From the NCBI GenBank assembly GCA_035478435.1, contig DATIJT010000015.1, forward strand, positions 1-5,659: a stretch of DNA of 5,659 nucleotides. The letters run 5' to 3'. A model generated the notes under the pieces. It was not told where the DNA came from and ran no database searches. It saw only the letters and a list, made by a program, of their open reading frames with translations. Shown piece by piece: positions 1 to 5,374 of this stretch. Source of the DNA: DATLRC01 sp035478435 (GTDB taxonomy: Bacteria; Patescibacteriota; Saccharimonadia; Saccharimonadales; UBA4665). Both the position numbers and the translations under genes were made by a program. Each line of letters opens with the position of its first letter. Position 1 is the first letter of the stretch.

Positions 1-552
1 GTGCCTGGCAACCAACTTTATGAGGTATAGCGACTTTAGGGGCAAGTGGTCCATAATGACATCTATTTCTTTTTCGGTTGAACCAAGCGAGGCAGCAATC
101 TGGGCGTGGCTAAGTGAATCAAGCGTTATCAAACGGCTGGCACCCAGCTCTGCTAACCAGGGGCTGTGGATGTCGAACCGGGGCACGTGCGCCAAACCGG
201 CGATGCCATTCAGGCCGTGCCCGCCAACCGCGCTCCAGCCAAACAGCTCTAACTGATGCTCAAAATGCGGCGAACGGGTCAAGATACCTACGAACGGGTG
301 CCCTGTGACATCGGTGATAGCCCGGGCTATCTGCTCGCACACGCCCTTTATGGGCGCCTGTGACTGTAATACCACGCCATCTATAGTCCGCAGGAGCGAT
401 AGCGTTTTGTTGGTCTCTACCAGCTCGTGGTTGCGCAGGTACATTTCCTGCGTTATGTGCTCCAGGTCGTGCTCCAGCTGCCTCCGGCGGCCTAGTAGCG
501 GCCGTGACGCTAGCTTGTCCGGAACTGTTTTGTCCGTTTCGGTATTAGCCAT
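1..552 (-). CDS. GAF-domain sensor protein, probable histidine kinase (5' part only; runs off the left edge)
   Basis: An open frame of 184 codons runs from ATG at 552 to the window edge without a stop. The protein begins MANTETDKTVPDKLASRPLL. Residues about 22-58 are a charged heptad-like helix (RRRQLEHDLEHITQEMY, then LRNHELVETNKTLSLLRTID) typical of the signalling linker before GAF domains in CPR kinases. Residues about 60-184 read as a GAF domain (IDGVVLQSQAPIKGVCEQIA, later HPFVGILTRS). The HisKA/HATPase part would lie off-window, so the kinase call is inference. It lacks membrane segments and is predicted cytoplasmic, so a separate membrane partner is plausible; the 8-TM protein two genes upstream fits. 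An in-frame TAA lies 6 nt before the ATG (559-561), so 552 is the earliest ATG. No Shine-Dalgarno is visible. The gene starts 14 nt after the preceding stop, so reinitiation within one transcript is likely. A GAF protein with another output, such as GGDEF, is possible. Confidence 0.7.
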   Translation of the reverse strand, partial: MANTETDKTVPDKLASRPLLGRRRQLEHDLEHITQEMYLRNHELVETNKTLSLLRTIDGVVLQSQAPIKGVCEQIARAITDVTGHPFVGILTRSPHFEHQLELFGWSAVGGHGLNGIAGLAHVPRFDIHSPWLAELGASRLITLDSLSHAQIAASLGSTEKEIDVIMDHLPLKSLYLIKLVARH

Positions 553-566
553 AGTGTCTTAGCAGG

Positions 567-848
567 TTACTTAAGGGCCTCTGGCAAATCGTTAGCCGGT
601 AATTGGCCAATCAACGAGGCGGCTGCTTCCTTGCTAACTTCCACCGATATCTGGCCGAACAGCTGTTTGTACACCTCTACCAGTTTGTCTATCACGTCAG
701 ATTCATCACCGCTCAGCGATATTTCGTGCTTTTTCCAGTCGCCAACCTTCAGCCCAGCCACCCGCTGGGCCTGCTCCACAGCCACCGGACCGATTATGGC
801 CTCCTGGCTCTCAATTATCTTGACTACAATCTGCTCGTATACGTCCAT
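567..848 (-). CDS. small protein of unknown function (93 aa) in a sensor operon
   Basis: I do not recognise a named family. The protein is soluble, mostly alpha-helical by composition, acidic, and has no signal peptide, cysteine cluster or membrane segment. Two parts resemble each other: residues 19-33 (IGPVAVEQAQRVAGL) and 64-79 (FGQISVEVSKEAAASL) share a G at the start, a V-E pair and an Ala-rich helix. They are separated by a short strand-like stretch around residues 41-47 (HEISLSG), suggesting a helix-strand-helix pseudo-duplication. The ATG shares one base with the stop of the upstream membrane gene (TAATG, 850-846). A GAGG about 10 nt before the ATG (862-859) could act as a Shine-Dalgarno, so translation is probably coupled. 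The GAF kinase follows 14 nt downstream. From position, an adaptor or regulator linking the membrane protein to the kinase is the best guess, but this is inference only. Confidence 0.8.
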   Translation of the reverse strand: MDVYEQIVVKIIESQEAIIGPVAVEQAQRVAGLKVGDWKKHEISLSGDESDVIDKLVEVYKQLFGQISVEVSKEAAASLIGQLPANDLPEALK

Positions 849-1702
849 TACTGTACCGCCTCATCAGTAGCCGTAGGCACAGCCGCCGTGCTCGTATTCT
901 GAAGGTTCTTAAATGCACTTATGAAATATATAAGGCTGGCCGTCATGACAGTGTAGGAAACAAAGTACAGGTAGTCACCATAGCCACCGTTAACCCATGT
1001 TCCATGGGAATTCTGATACAAGAAGTTAAAGTCCGCGGCATACTGCACAACAAAAGCGCCCAGTAAAAGAAGTATCCTGTTTTTCATAATACCCCCTAGG
1101 TATTTTCTGGAAAGCAAGAATGCCATTATAGCTATGGATATATATGTCGCTTCGCCTAGCGGATAGCCAAAGTCCAGGAAAATAGTCAAAGGATGGTGCC
1201 AATCGAACTGGTAACCACGCAGGAATAAATAGTAAGAAGTGCCGAGCAGAATGGCAGGCACTACGAAAGCCAGCAGCTTATTCGCCCCTGATTTTAAGGA
1301 GTACTTGGAGCCAACCGCTTTTGAAATGACAAAGATGCCGTAAATGTAAAGTAGCGTGCTACCAAAGTAACCAATGTCCCCGACGGATGGGTACGGTATG
1401 GTTATATGCTGGATATCCGTCATATATGCATATACTAGTTGGCCAAACTCCTGGGCCAGTAAGCCAAAAGCGATGACTAGCAGTGCCCGGCCCACCAAGC
1501 TTTTCGAACCACCCCACTTCTTTGATGCGGCAAGGCCTAAAATACCTCCAAACAGCGCCATAACCCCGTAAACGCCGGCGAATGCGAGCAGGTCATTGGT
1601 AGTATTTTTGTAGGCTGCCTGTAGGATTACCCACCAGGTACTGAAGCCGATAAATCCTAGAATTACAATTAAAGAGGTTTTATTTTTTAAAAGCTTAACC
1701 AT
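848..1702 (-). CDS. eight-helix integral membrane protein, probable sensor module without output domain
   Basis: 284 residues with about eight hydrophobic segments, near 10-31, 37-59, 70-93, 109-128, 142-161, 172-197, 209-229 and 244-264. The C-terminal tail (265-284) is short, polar and carries no enzymatic domain. After TM3 is a P-Y-P-S-V-G-D motif (103-109) followed by an aromatic helix start (GYFGS), and TM6 has Y-P-L-G-E (180-184). A second GD-Y-F motif occurs at 242-247. From memory, PxPSxxD plus YPxGD/E pairs mark the N-terminal multi-helix sensor regions of many bacterial GGDEF and kinase proteins; here that module stands alone. It heads an operon with the 93-aa protein (1-nt overlap) and the GAF protein, so sensing at the membrane with signalling through the GAF partner is inferred. 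A transport role cannot be excluded. The start at 1702 is the first ATG after the promoter; AAGG at 1709-1706 is too close to be an efficient ribosome site. Confidence 0.75.
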   Translation of the reverse strand: MVKLLKNKTSLIVILGFIGFSTWWVILQAAYKNTTNDLLAFAGVYGVMALFGGILGLAASKKWGGSKSLVGRALLVIAFGLLAQEFGQLVYAYMTDIQHITIPYPSVGDIGYFGSTLLYIYGIFVISKAVGSKYSLKSGANKLLAFVVPAILLGTSYYLFLRGYQFDWHHPLTIFLDFGYPLGEATYISIAIMAFLLSRKYLGGIMKNRILLLLGAFVVQYAADFNFLYQNSHGTWVNGGYGDYLYFVSYTVMTASLIYFISAFKNLQNTSTAAVPTATDEAVQ

Positions 1703-1707
1703 TAACC

Positions 1708-1731
1708 TTAAGATTAATAGGTATTAAGATT
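1708..1731. repeat. 8-bp direct repeat in the divergent promoter region
   Basis: TTAAGATT occurs at 1708-1715 and again at 1724-1731, exactly 16 bp apart start to start. The first copy overlaps the -10 box of the minus-strand promoter and the second touches the -35 box of the plus-strand promoter. A pair of regulator sites is possible, but the region is AT-rich and chance similarity cannot be ruled out. Confidence 0.35.
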
Positions 1732-1739
1732 GGTGTCAA
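1711..1739 (-). promoter_or_regulatory. promoter of the membrane sensor operon
   Basis: Reading the minus strand, TTGACA (1739-1734) is a perfect -35 box. With a 17-bp spacer it is followed by TAATCT (1716-1711), a weak -10 box matching 3 of 6. Transcription would start near 1704, almost at the ATG (1702), giving a leaderless or near-leaderless mRNA. The weak -10 box leaves room for an activator or for another -10 choice (TATTAA at 1719-1714, spacer 14). Confidence 0.5.
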
Positions 1740-1758
1740 TAAGCCTCGATGCTATAGT
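1730..1758 (+). promoter_or_regulatory. promoter of the DUF2156 gene
   Basis: TTGGTG (1730-1735, 3 of 6 matches) and TATAGT (1753-1758, 5 of 6) are separated by 17 bp. The predicted start is near 1765, two bases before the ATG at 1767, so the mRNA would be essentially leaderless. The -35 box overlaps the -35 box of the divergent operon (1734-1739) by two bases, so the two promoters would compete for RNA polymerase. Confidence 0.5.
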
Positions 1759-1766
1759 ATTTTGGA

Positions 1767-2687
1767 ATGCTGCATCTACCCGCTTTCCCCGAAACAAAAA
1801 AGCTGGAAATTTCCGACAAATCGATTATCGAAGACTTTGTAGCCGGCTTTAGGCCCTATTCGGATTACAATTTCACCAGTTTGTATGCCTGGGATATCTT
1901 TGGGACAACTGAGATATGTAATTTATTTGACAATTTGGTAGTCAAATTCAATGACTACATCACCAACAAGGCATTTTATTCGTTCCTGGGCAGCAACAAA
2001 GTGAATACCACTGCCGAAATATTGCTGGCCAAAGCCCAGGAAGAAGGCTTGGAAACTACTCTCCAGCTCATACCAGAAACCGTTGCCAAAGAGCTAGACT
2101 CCGACAAGCTCGTGGTACTGGAAGATAGGGACCAGTTCGATTACATAGTCTCCATCGAAAGCCAGACTAGTTTAAGTGGCGAAAAAAACCATCCCAAGAA
2201 AAGACGTATAAAGAAGTTGCTTGCCAGTGGCATGGACATACAAGACGTTGCCCTAGGTAAGCTTAGTGGCCATAGTCTTACCGACGAAATAGCTGAAGTT
2301 TTCGACACCTGGGCCAAAGTCAAGGTTGAGCGTGGACTAGACATCCGCGAGACACATAACGAATCCCGTGCCCTTCACCGCTTACTTGCCGCCAAAGAAC
2401 TTGATGCCGAACTGTTTACAATAACTCTCGACGGCAAGATGGCCGCCTTTTTTATCGGTGAGCCGCTAGGTTCTGATTATTTTATCGGCCACTTCGAAAA
2501 AGCCGATCCGAATATAGAAGGCCTGTTCCAGTATATAAAGCATTCTGTGGCGCTCAATTTGCATGCCCGCGGCATAAAATATATGAATATCGAACAGGAT
2601 TTGGGCGTTGAGGGCCTCCGGCACGCCAAAATGGGCTCCCACCCCGTTCATTTCCTCAAAAAGTATACCGTTTCGCTGGCTAACTAA
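1767..2687 (+). CDS. DUF2156 (phosphatidylglycerol lysyltransferase C-domain-like) acyltransferase
   Basis: 306 residues, soluble, with two GNAT-like halves. The N-terminal half carries YSDYNFTSLYAWD (31-43), the usual DUF2156 entry motif. The middle has a basic patch (HPKKRRIKKLLASG) that may bind a nucleic acid or phosphate group. The C-terminal end, residues 274-306, has the NIEQDLGVEGLRHAK segment followed by HPVHFLKKYTV, a strong signature of this family (Pfam LPG_synthase_C as I recall it). The MprF enzymes that share this domain transfer an amino acid from aminoacyl-tRNA to phosphatidylglycerol, with membrane helices before it. This protein lacks those helices, so its acceptor is unknown and lipid modification is not established. 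A promoter lies directly upstream, and GGA touching the ATG is too close to act as a ribosome site. The 3' end overlaps the convergent transporter gene by 4 bp, with no terminator between them. Confidence 0.85.
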   Translation: MLHLPAFPETKKLEISDKSIIEDFVAGFRPYSDYNFTSLYAWDIFGTTEICNLFDNLVVKFNDYITNKAFYSFLGSNKVNTTAEILLAKAQEEGLETTLQLIPETVAKELDSDKLVVLEDRDQFDYIVSIESQTSLSGEKNHPKKRRIKKLLASGMDIQDVALGKLSGHSLTDEIAEVFDTWAKVKVERGLDIRETHNESRALHRLLAAKELDAELFTITLDGKMAAFFIGEPLGSDYFIGHFEKADPNIEGLFQYIKHSVALNLHARGIKYMNIEQDLGVEGLRHAKMGSHPVHFLKKYTVSLAN

Positions 2688-3601
2688 GCCTTTGTCGCAA
2701 TAGCGATTATAGCCAGGCCGCTCACGACTACTGCCATAAGGATGAACTTCCTGACTGGCTTACCTTCCTCTGCTTCCCGAAAGTATTTTGGCGAAAACGG
2801 GTATAGCGCCAAGGCTATAAGCAAGACAAACATCGGTTGTATTCCCTCTATAACCTTTACCAGCGAGACCGGCCCGCGGCTAATCGCTAAGTTTAGCGTA
2901 AACTCGGCAGCGAGGCCTGTCAGTTCTGCAGCTATAAAAACGGGCAATAGCCTCTTTAAGACTTTTTTTACTTCGATAAATGTCTGTTTGTTTTGAGTAA
3001 ACTTGGCAAAGAAAAAGAAAACTCCGCTCAAGCCCATCCCAGCCGAAAAATACAGGTATGCTGGGTAAAAATCAGCCTGCTGGTAAACGTACTTGGTCAT
3101 AATGGCCACTACGTCCATAAAGACGACTGCGACCACGACTGGCAATAGTGCCTTCGAAAATTTTAACTGCTTTAGGTCTGCTACTGCCAAGCCTAACGAA
3201 GCAACCAGGACAACCAAGAACCCGGCAACTGCCAAAGCCGGCAAACGTTCATGGACTACAAAATGGGCAAAGAAAGGGATTGTAGCGGGCGCCAAACCGA
3301 ATAAAGCAACCACTATCGAGGGCGTGTCAGACTCCAGGCCCTTGAAGTAGAAAAAGTAGTAGGCTAAGGTAAGGAAACCTGCGCTGACAGATAGAGTGGC
3401 CAACCCTGGCGATATGTTTGGTGCATGGATGAAAAGCCGACTGAGCAGCGGCAAACTGCCGTATAACCCGGCGGAAACGGTTGCAAAATACGGGCTTTTG
3501 TATACATACCTTAGTAAATTGTCATCAAGTAGGTTTACGATTGCGTACAGCAATGGTGCTAGTAAAGCTAAATAAAACCAGCTCATGGTTAACAACAGCA
3601 T
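2684..3601 (-). CDS. EamA/DMT-superfamily transporter
   Basis: 305 residues with ten hydrophobic segments (about 7-27, 36-56, 66-88, 93-115, 119-140, 149-168, 176-198, 216-236, 244-265 and 284-304), the size and topology of two fused EamA repeats. The first repeat shows the typical pattern SDTPSIVVALFGLAPATIPF followed by E-R-L before TM5; the second shows RGPVSLVKVIEGIQPMFVLL before TM9-10. The family exports or imports metabolites such as amino acids or nucleotide sugars, so the substrate cannot be told from sequence. Two starts are possible: ATG 3601 (used here) or ATG 3586 (residue 6, MSWFYLALL). A TATGCT -10-like box at 3602-3597 would put the transcript start near 3590 and favour 3586. 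TTAACA (about 19 bp upstream of AAAAAT) would favour 3601. The gene is divergent from the arginine decarboxylase (51 bp between starts). Export of an arginine-derived amine is a tempting but unproven link. Confidence 0.85.
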   Translation of the reverse strand: MLLLTMSWFYLALLAPLLYAIVNLLDDNLLRYVYKSPYFATVSAGLYGSLPLLSRLFIHAPNISPGLATLSVSAGFLTLAYYFFYFKGLESDTPSIVVALFGLAPATIPFFAHFVVHERLPALAVAGFLVVLVASLGLAVADLKQLKFSKALLPVVVAVVFMDVVAIMTKYVYQQADFYPAYLYFSAGMGLSGVFFFFAKFTQNKQTFIEVKKVLKRLLPVFIAAELTGLAAEFTLNLAISRGPVSLVKVIEGIQPMFVLLIALALYPFSPKYFREAEEGKPVRKFILMAVVVSGLAIIAIATKA

Positions 3602-3610
3602 AGCTTATTT

Positions 3611-3640
3611 TTGTGCCCGGAAAAATGTTTATGTTAAAAT
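3611..3640 (+). promoter_or_regulatory. promoter of the arginine decarboxylase gene
   Basis: TTGTGC (3611-3616) and TAAAAT (3635-3640, 5 of 6 matches) are spaced 18 bp apart. Transcription would start near 3647, about six bases before the ATG at 3653. No AGGAGG-like sequence lies in the leader (AGTTTTTGTTAC), so translation would not rely on Shine-Dalgarno pairing. Confidence 0.5.
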
Positions 3641-3652
3641 AGTTTTTGTTAC

Positions 3653-4192
3653 ATGAAAATACAAATAGCAAAAGGTAATGGTAGCGGGCCGACTGAGCTT
3701 GCGGCTTTTGACCAAGCGTTGGTGAACACCGGGGTGGCTAACTATAACCTCATATACCTCAGTTCTGTCTTGCCGCCCGACAGCGATATAGAAGTCTGCG
3801 AAGGCAAGGCTGCGCCCGTCGGTGAGTGGGGCGACAGGCTATACGTAGTCATGGCGCAGGAACGCACCAGCCGGCCGAACCAAGAAGTCTGGGCCGGGAT
3901 AGGCTGGATACAAGACCCTAAGACCAAGCGTGGCCTTCTGGTTGAACACTACGGTCACAGCGAATCCGAAATCCGTGCCGATATAGAAAATAGCCTGCAG
4001 GGGCTGGCTGCTAACCGTGGGGCAGATTTTGGCCCAATCCACATGGCTGTTACCGGCGTGAAGTGCGAAGACAAGCCGGTTTGTGCTTTGGTGATCGCCA
4101 CGTTTGAATCAACGAGCTGGAAAAGCTTTGCTGGTTCCGCTACTCAAACCCGGCTACAGCGACTGGCTAACAAGATCAGCGGCAGCCGTTAA
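3653..4192 (+). CDS. pyruvoyl-dependent arginine decarboxylase
   Basis: 179 residues, close to the family norm of about 160-200. The enzyme converts arginine to agmatine and CO2, the first step of the agmatine route to polyamines, using a self-made pyruvoyl group instead of PLP. The processing site is visible: NLIYLSSVLPP places the cleaved Ser37-Ser38 pair in the conserved LSS(V/I)(L/I)PP motif, which would give a beta chain of 37 residues and an alpha chain with pyruvate at position 38. The N-terminal I-x-x-G-x-G-x-G-P-T-E-L-A-AFD segment (5-20) is also typical. Glu98 in GLLVEHYG is a candidate for the catalytic acid, by analogy with the archaeal enzyme. No PLP motif, signal peptide or membrane segment is present. 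ATG 3653 follows a promoter by about 12 nt. Distant pyruvoyl histidine or aspartate decarboxylases are less likely because of the motif match. Context gives no other polyamine gene, only the divergent transporter. Confidence 0.88.
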   Translation: MKIQIAKGNGSGPTELAAFDQALVNTGVANYNLIYLSSVLPPDSDIEVCEGKAAPVGEWGDRLYVVMAQERTSRPNQEVWAGIGWIQDPKTKRGLLVEHYGHSESEIRADIENSLQGLAANRGADFGPIHMAVTGVKCEDKPVCALVIATFESTSWKSFAGSATQTRLQRLANKISGSR

Positions 4193-4213
4193 ACCAGCTC
4201 AAGCTTAAGCAGG

Positions 4214-4241
4214 TTGGCATCAGCAACGACTGCGCTATAAT
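4214..4241 (+). promoter_or_regulatory. strong promoter of the response regulator gene
   Basis: TTGGCA (4214-4219, 5 of 6) and TATAAT (4236-4241, perfect) with a 16-bp spacer form the best promoter in the window. The start of transcription would be near 4248, about 12 nt before the ATG at 4260. The short leader contains only AGAAAG, a poor Shine-Dalgarno. The receiver is therefore transcribed independently of the decarboxylase, whose stop is at 4190-4192. Confidence 0.65.
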
Positions 4242-4259
4242 GTCCCCAGAAAGCCTGTT

Positions 4260-4628
4260 ATGACCAAAATAGCCATCATCGAAGACGACCAGACCATTTC
4301 ACAGATGTACCGTTTCAAGTTCGAAGCGGAAGGTTACACTGTGGAAACGGCCGATAACGGCGTAATGGGGTTACAGCTGGCCGAGGCTATGAAGCCGGAC
4401 ATCATTCTGCTCGACCTCATGATGCCCCAAATGACCGGCGACCAAATGCTAGCTGAATTGCGCAAAAAGCCCTGGGGCAAGAACGTTAAGGTTATAATCC
4501 TCACCAACATGGGCGAGCAGGAAATCCCCCAGGGAGTAAAAGAGCTCGGTGTGAGCGCGGTTATTCTAAAGGCCGACATGACCCCCCGCCAGGTAGCCGA
4601 CCTAGTCAAAAAACAACTCTCCACCTAA
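4260..4628 (+). CDS. stand-alone CheY-like response regulator receiver
   Basis: 122 residues, all of it one receiver domain with no DNA-binding or enzymatic output. The acidic metal site is E8-D9-D10, the phosphoacceptor is D52 (LLDLMMP), the switch Thr is T82 (ILTN) and the invariant Lys is K104 (ILKAD). The spacing of these residues matches CheY. The usual aromatic switch residue, three positions before the Lys, is V101, which is unusual. The protein acts by phosphorylation-dependent binding to a partner, which is unknown. The GAF protein at the left end could be its kinase, but four genes and separate promoters lie between them. The stop TAA at 4626-4628 is followed after zero bases by a 23-nt palindrome, the left end of a transposase unit. 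Confidence 0.92.
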   Translation: MTKIAIIEDDQTISQMYRFKFEAEGYTVETADNGVMGLQLAEAMKPDIILLDLMMPQMTGDQMLAELRKKPWGKNVKVIILTNMGEQEIPQGVKELGVSAVILKADMTPRQVADLVKKQLST

Positions 4629-4651
4629 TGTGAGAGGACTGTCCTCTCACA
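4629..4651. repeat. palindromic REP-like repeat, copy 1 (left, perfect)
   Basis: Arms TGTGAGAGGAC and GTCCTCTCACA are perfect 11-bp inverted repeats around a single T. The copy starts directly after the response-regulator stop, and its bases 4647-4649 provide the TGA stop of the transposase on the minus strand. No T-tract follows on either strand, so it is not a standard intrinsic terminator. Confidence 0.9.
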
Positions 4652-5276
4652 ATTCATCAATGTCATTGGCAAGCTGGTACTTTAAAACGTCTAACTCGTG
4701 TTTGGTATCGACATACTCGTCGAGAAAAGAAATATATTCATCTCTGTTATTATTAAAAATATCTAGGATGCGCCCGGGTTTAAGCCATTGTGTACTTTTA
4801 CTTCCAGTGTAGCTTGAGTAGCTTGAGTATGGCCATTTTTTATAGTCGGCGGGGTTCAAGTGAATGTAGCGTGAAATATGGTGCAAGTAGGCGTCCGCGG
4901 TGATTTGCGATGCCTTATAGCGCCCTTGAAATAAGCCACCTACGCGACCATATCTACTATTAAAGTACATTGCATAACCAGTAATCACCCTTCTCATCAG
5001 CTTCGTAATTGCATCCTCACTAACTTGATAAAATAATAGGTGAAAGTGGTTTGGCATTAAGCAATATGCCAATAACTCTAATTCATTGCCTAGATTGTCG
5101 AACTTGTGCCGATTACCCTTATTGCCATTCTCTCCGGTAAGATATTTTTTAAGTAGTCCCAAAAAAACAATGTAATCCTGGTCATCCAGAAAAATGACAC
5201 GCTTCTCTACCCCACGGTTGTAAACATGGTAATGGGCCTCTGGGATATATTCTTTAAGTGAATTACGGCTTGGCAT
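4647..5276 (-). CDS. REP-associated tyrosine transposase (RAYT, Y1/HUH superfamily)
   Basis: 209 residues from ATG 5276. RAYTs are single-strand endonucleases that recognise and cut REP palindromes through a 5'-phosphotyrosine. Seen here: the N-terminal strand HYHVYNRGVEKR (15-26), the metal-binding HUH pair H77-F-H79 in MPNHFHLLF, the Tyr helix GYAMYFNSRYGRVGGLFQGR (100-119) with Y101/Y104 as candidate nucleophiles, and ISRYIHLNPA (134-143), a RAYT hallmark. Length fits intact RAYTs and no frameshift is seen, so it is probably active. A longer frame opens at TTG 5324 but reads through palindrome copy 2 as coding; the ATG that abuts the palindrome is preferred. The stop is TGA within copy 1. 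The palindromes are the likely substrate. It is unrelated in function to neighbouring genes. Confidence 0.9.
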   Translation of the reverse strand: MPSRNSLKEYIPEAHYHVYNRGVEKRVIFLDDQDYIVFLGLLKKYLTGENGNKGNRHKFDNLGNELELLAYCLMPNHFHLLFYQVSEDAITKLMRRVITGYAMYFNSRYGRVGGLFQGRYKASQITADAYLHHISRYIHLNPADYKKWPYSSYSSYTGSKSTQWLKPGRILDIFNNNRDEYISFLDEYVDTKHELDVLKYQLANDIDEL

Positions 5277-5298
5277 GTGAGAGGACAGTCCTTTCACA
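5276..5298. repeat. palindromic REP-like repeat, copy 2
   Basis: Arms TGTGAGAGGAC and GTCCTTTCACA around a single A, with one mismatch from perfect symmetry (G5281 opposite T5293). Its first base (5276) is also the first base of the transposase ATG on the minus strand, so the transposase mRNA would carry this hairpin just before its start codon. Confidence 0.9.
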
Positions 5299-5324
5299 TA
5301 CGGTAGCACAGCCGTTTTTATCAA
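5295..5324 (-). promoter_or_regulatory. possible transposase promoter
   Basis: On the minus strand TTGATA (5324-5319, 5 of 6) is followed after 18 bp by TATGTG (5300-5295, 3 of 6), which overlaps the edge of palindrome copy 2. Transcription would start inside the palindrome, about 12 nt before the ATG at 5276. The -10 box is weak, so this is tentative. Confidence 0.25.
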
Positions 5325-5338
5325 GCAAAAGCACTAAA

Positions 5339-5361
5339 TGTGAGAGGACAGTCCTTTCACA
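5339..5361. repeat. palindromic REP-like repeat, copy 3 (right)
   Basis: Identical in sequence and orientation to copy 2 and 63 bp from it. It ends 25 bp before the murD start. The 40 bp between copies 2 and 3 (5299-5338) hold no gene. Confidence 0.9.
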
Positions 5362-5374
5362 TAGTTTTATCGGT

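Larger units (their letters stand above)
4629..5361 (-). mobile_element. RAYT unit: REP-associated tyrosine transposase with flanking palindromes
   Basis: The transposase gene is enclosed by three copies of one 23-nt palindrome (4629-4651, 5276-5298, 5339-5361) and lies between the response-regulator and murD genes. The two right copies are identical and 63 bp apart. The enclosed gene looks more AT-rich than its neighbours by eye, consistent with transfer. No target-site duplication is apparent, as expected for HUH single-strand transposition. Outer ends are taken from the palindromes and could differ: copy 3 may belong to murD's upstream region rather than to the unit. Confidence 0.75.

Noticed and set aside
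603..902. Open frames on the plus strand opposite the 93-aa gene
   Set aside because: They are antisense to a better-supported gene with stop-start coupling to its neighbours, and their products lack family motifs.
4201..4212. Palindromes AAGCTT and GCTTAAGC after the decarboxylase gene
   Set aside because: They are too short for a terminator, with no T-tract and no second copy.
4260..4628. Receiver and GAF protein as a proven two-component pair
   Set aside because: They are on opposite strands in separate transcripts about 3.7 kb apart; the pairing is only a possibility.
4629..4651. Palindrome as an intrinsic terminator for the response regulator
   Set aside because: No T-tract follows on either strand, and the same repeat appears twice more near the transposase start.
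4630..4812. Short plus-strand frame beginning inside palindrome copy 1
   Set aside because: It is antisense to the transposase C-terminus and its Ser/Leu-rich product is typical of a reverse-strand shadow.
5300..5320. Small terminator-like hairpin (ACGG, 8-nt loop, CCGT, then T run) on the plus strand
   Set aside because: The stem is only 4 bp and no plus-strand gene ends there.
5277..5324. Longer transposase with a TTG start at 5324
   Set aside because: The extra 16 residues are translated from the palindrome and the spacer; RAYT homology begins after ATG 5276, and the TTG lies in a possible -35 box.
4629..5361. CRISPR array
   Set aside because: There are only three repeats, with spacings of about 647 and 63 bp start to start, the repeats are full palindromes around a transposase, and no cas gene is present.
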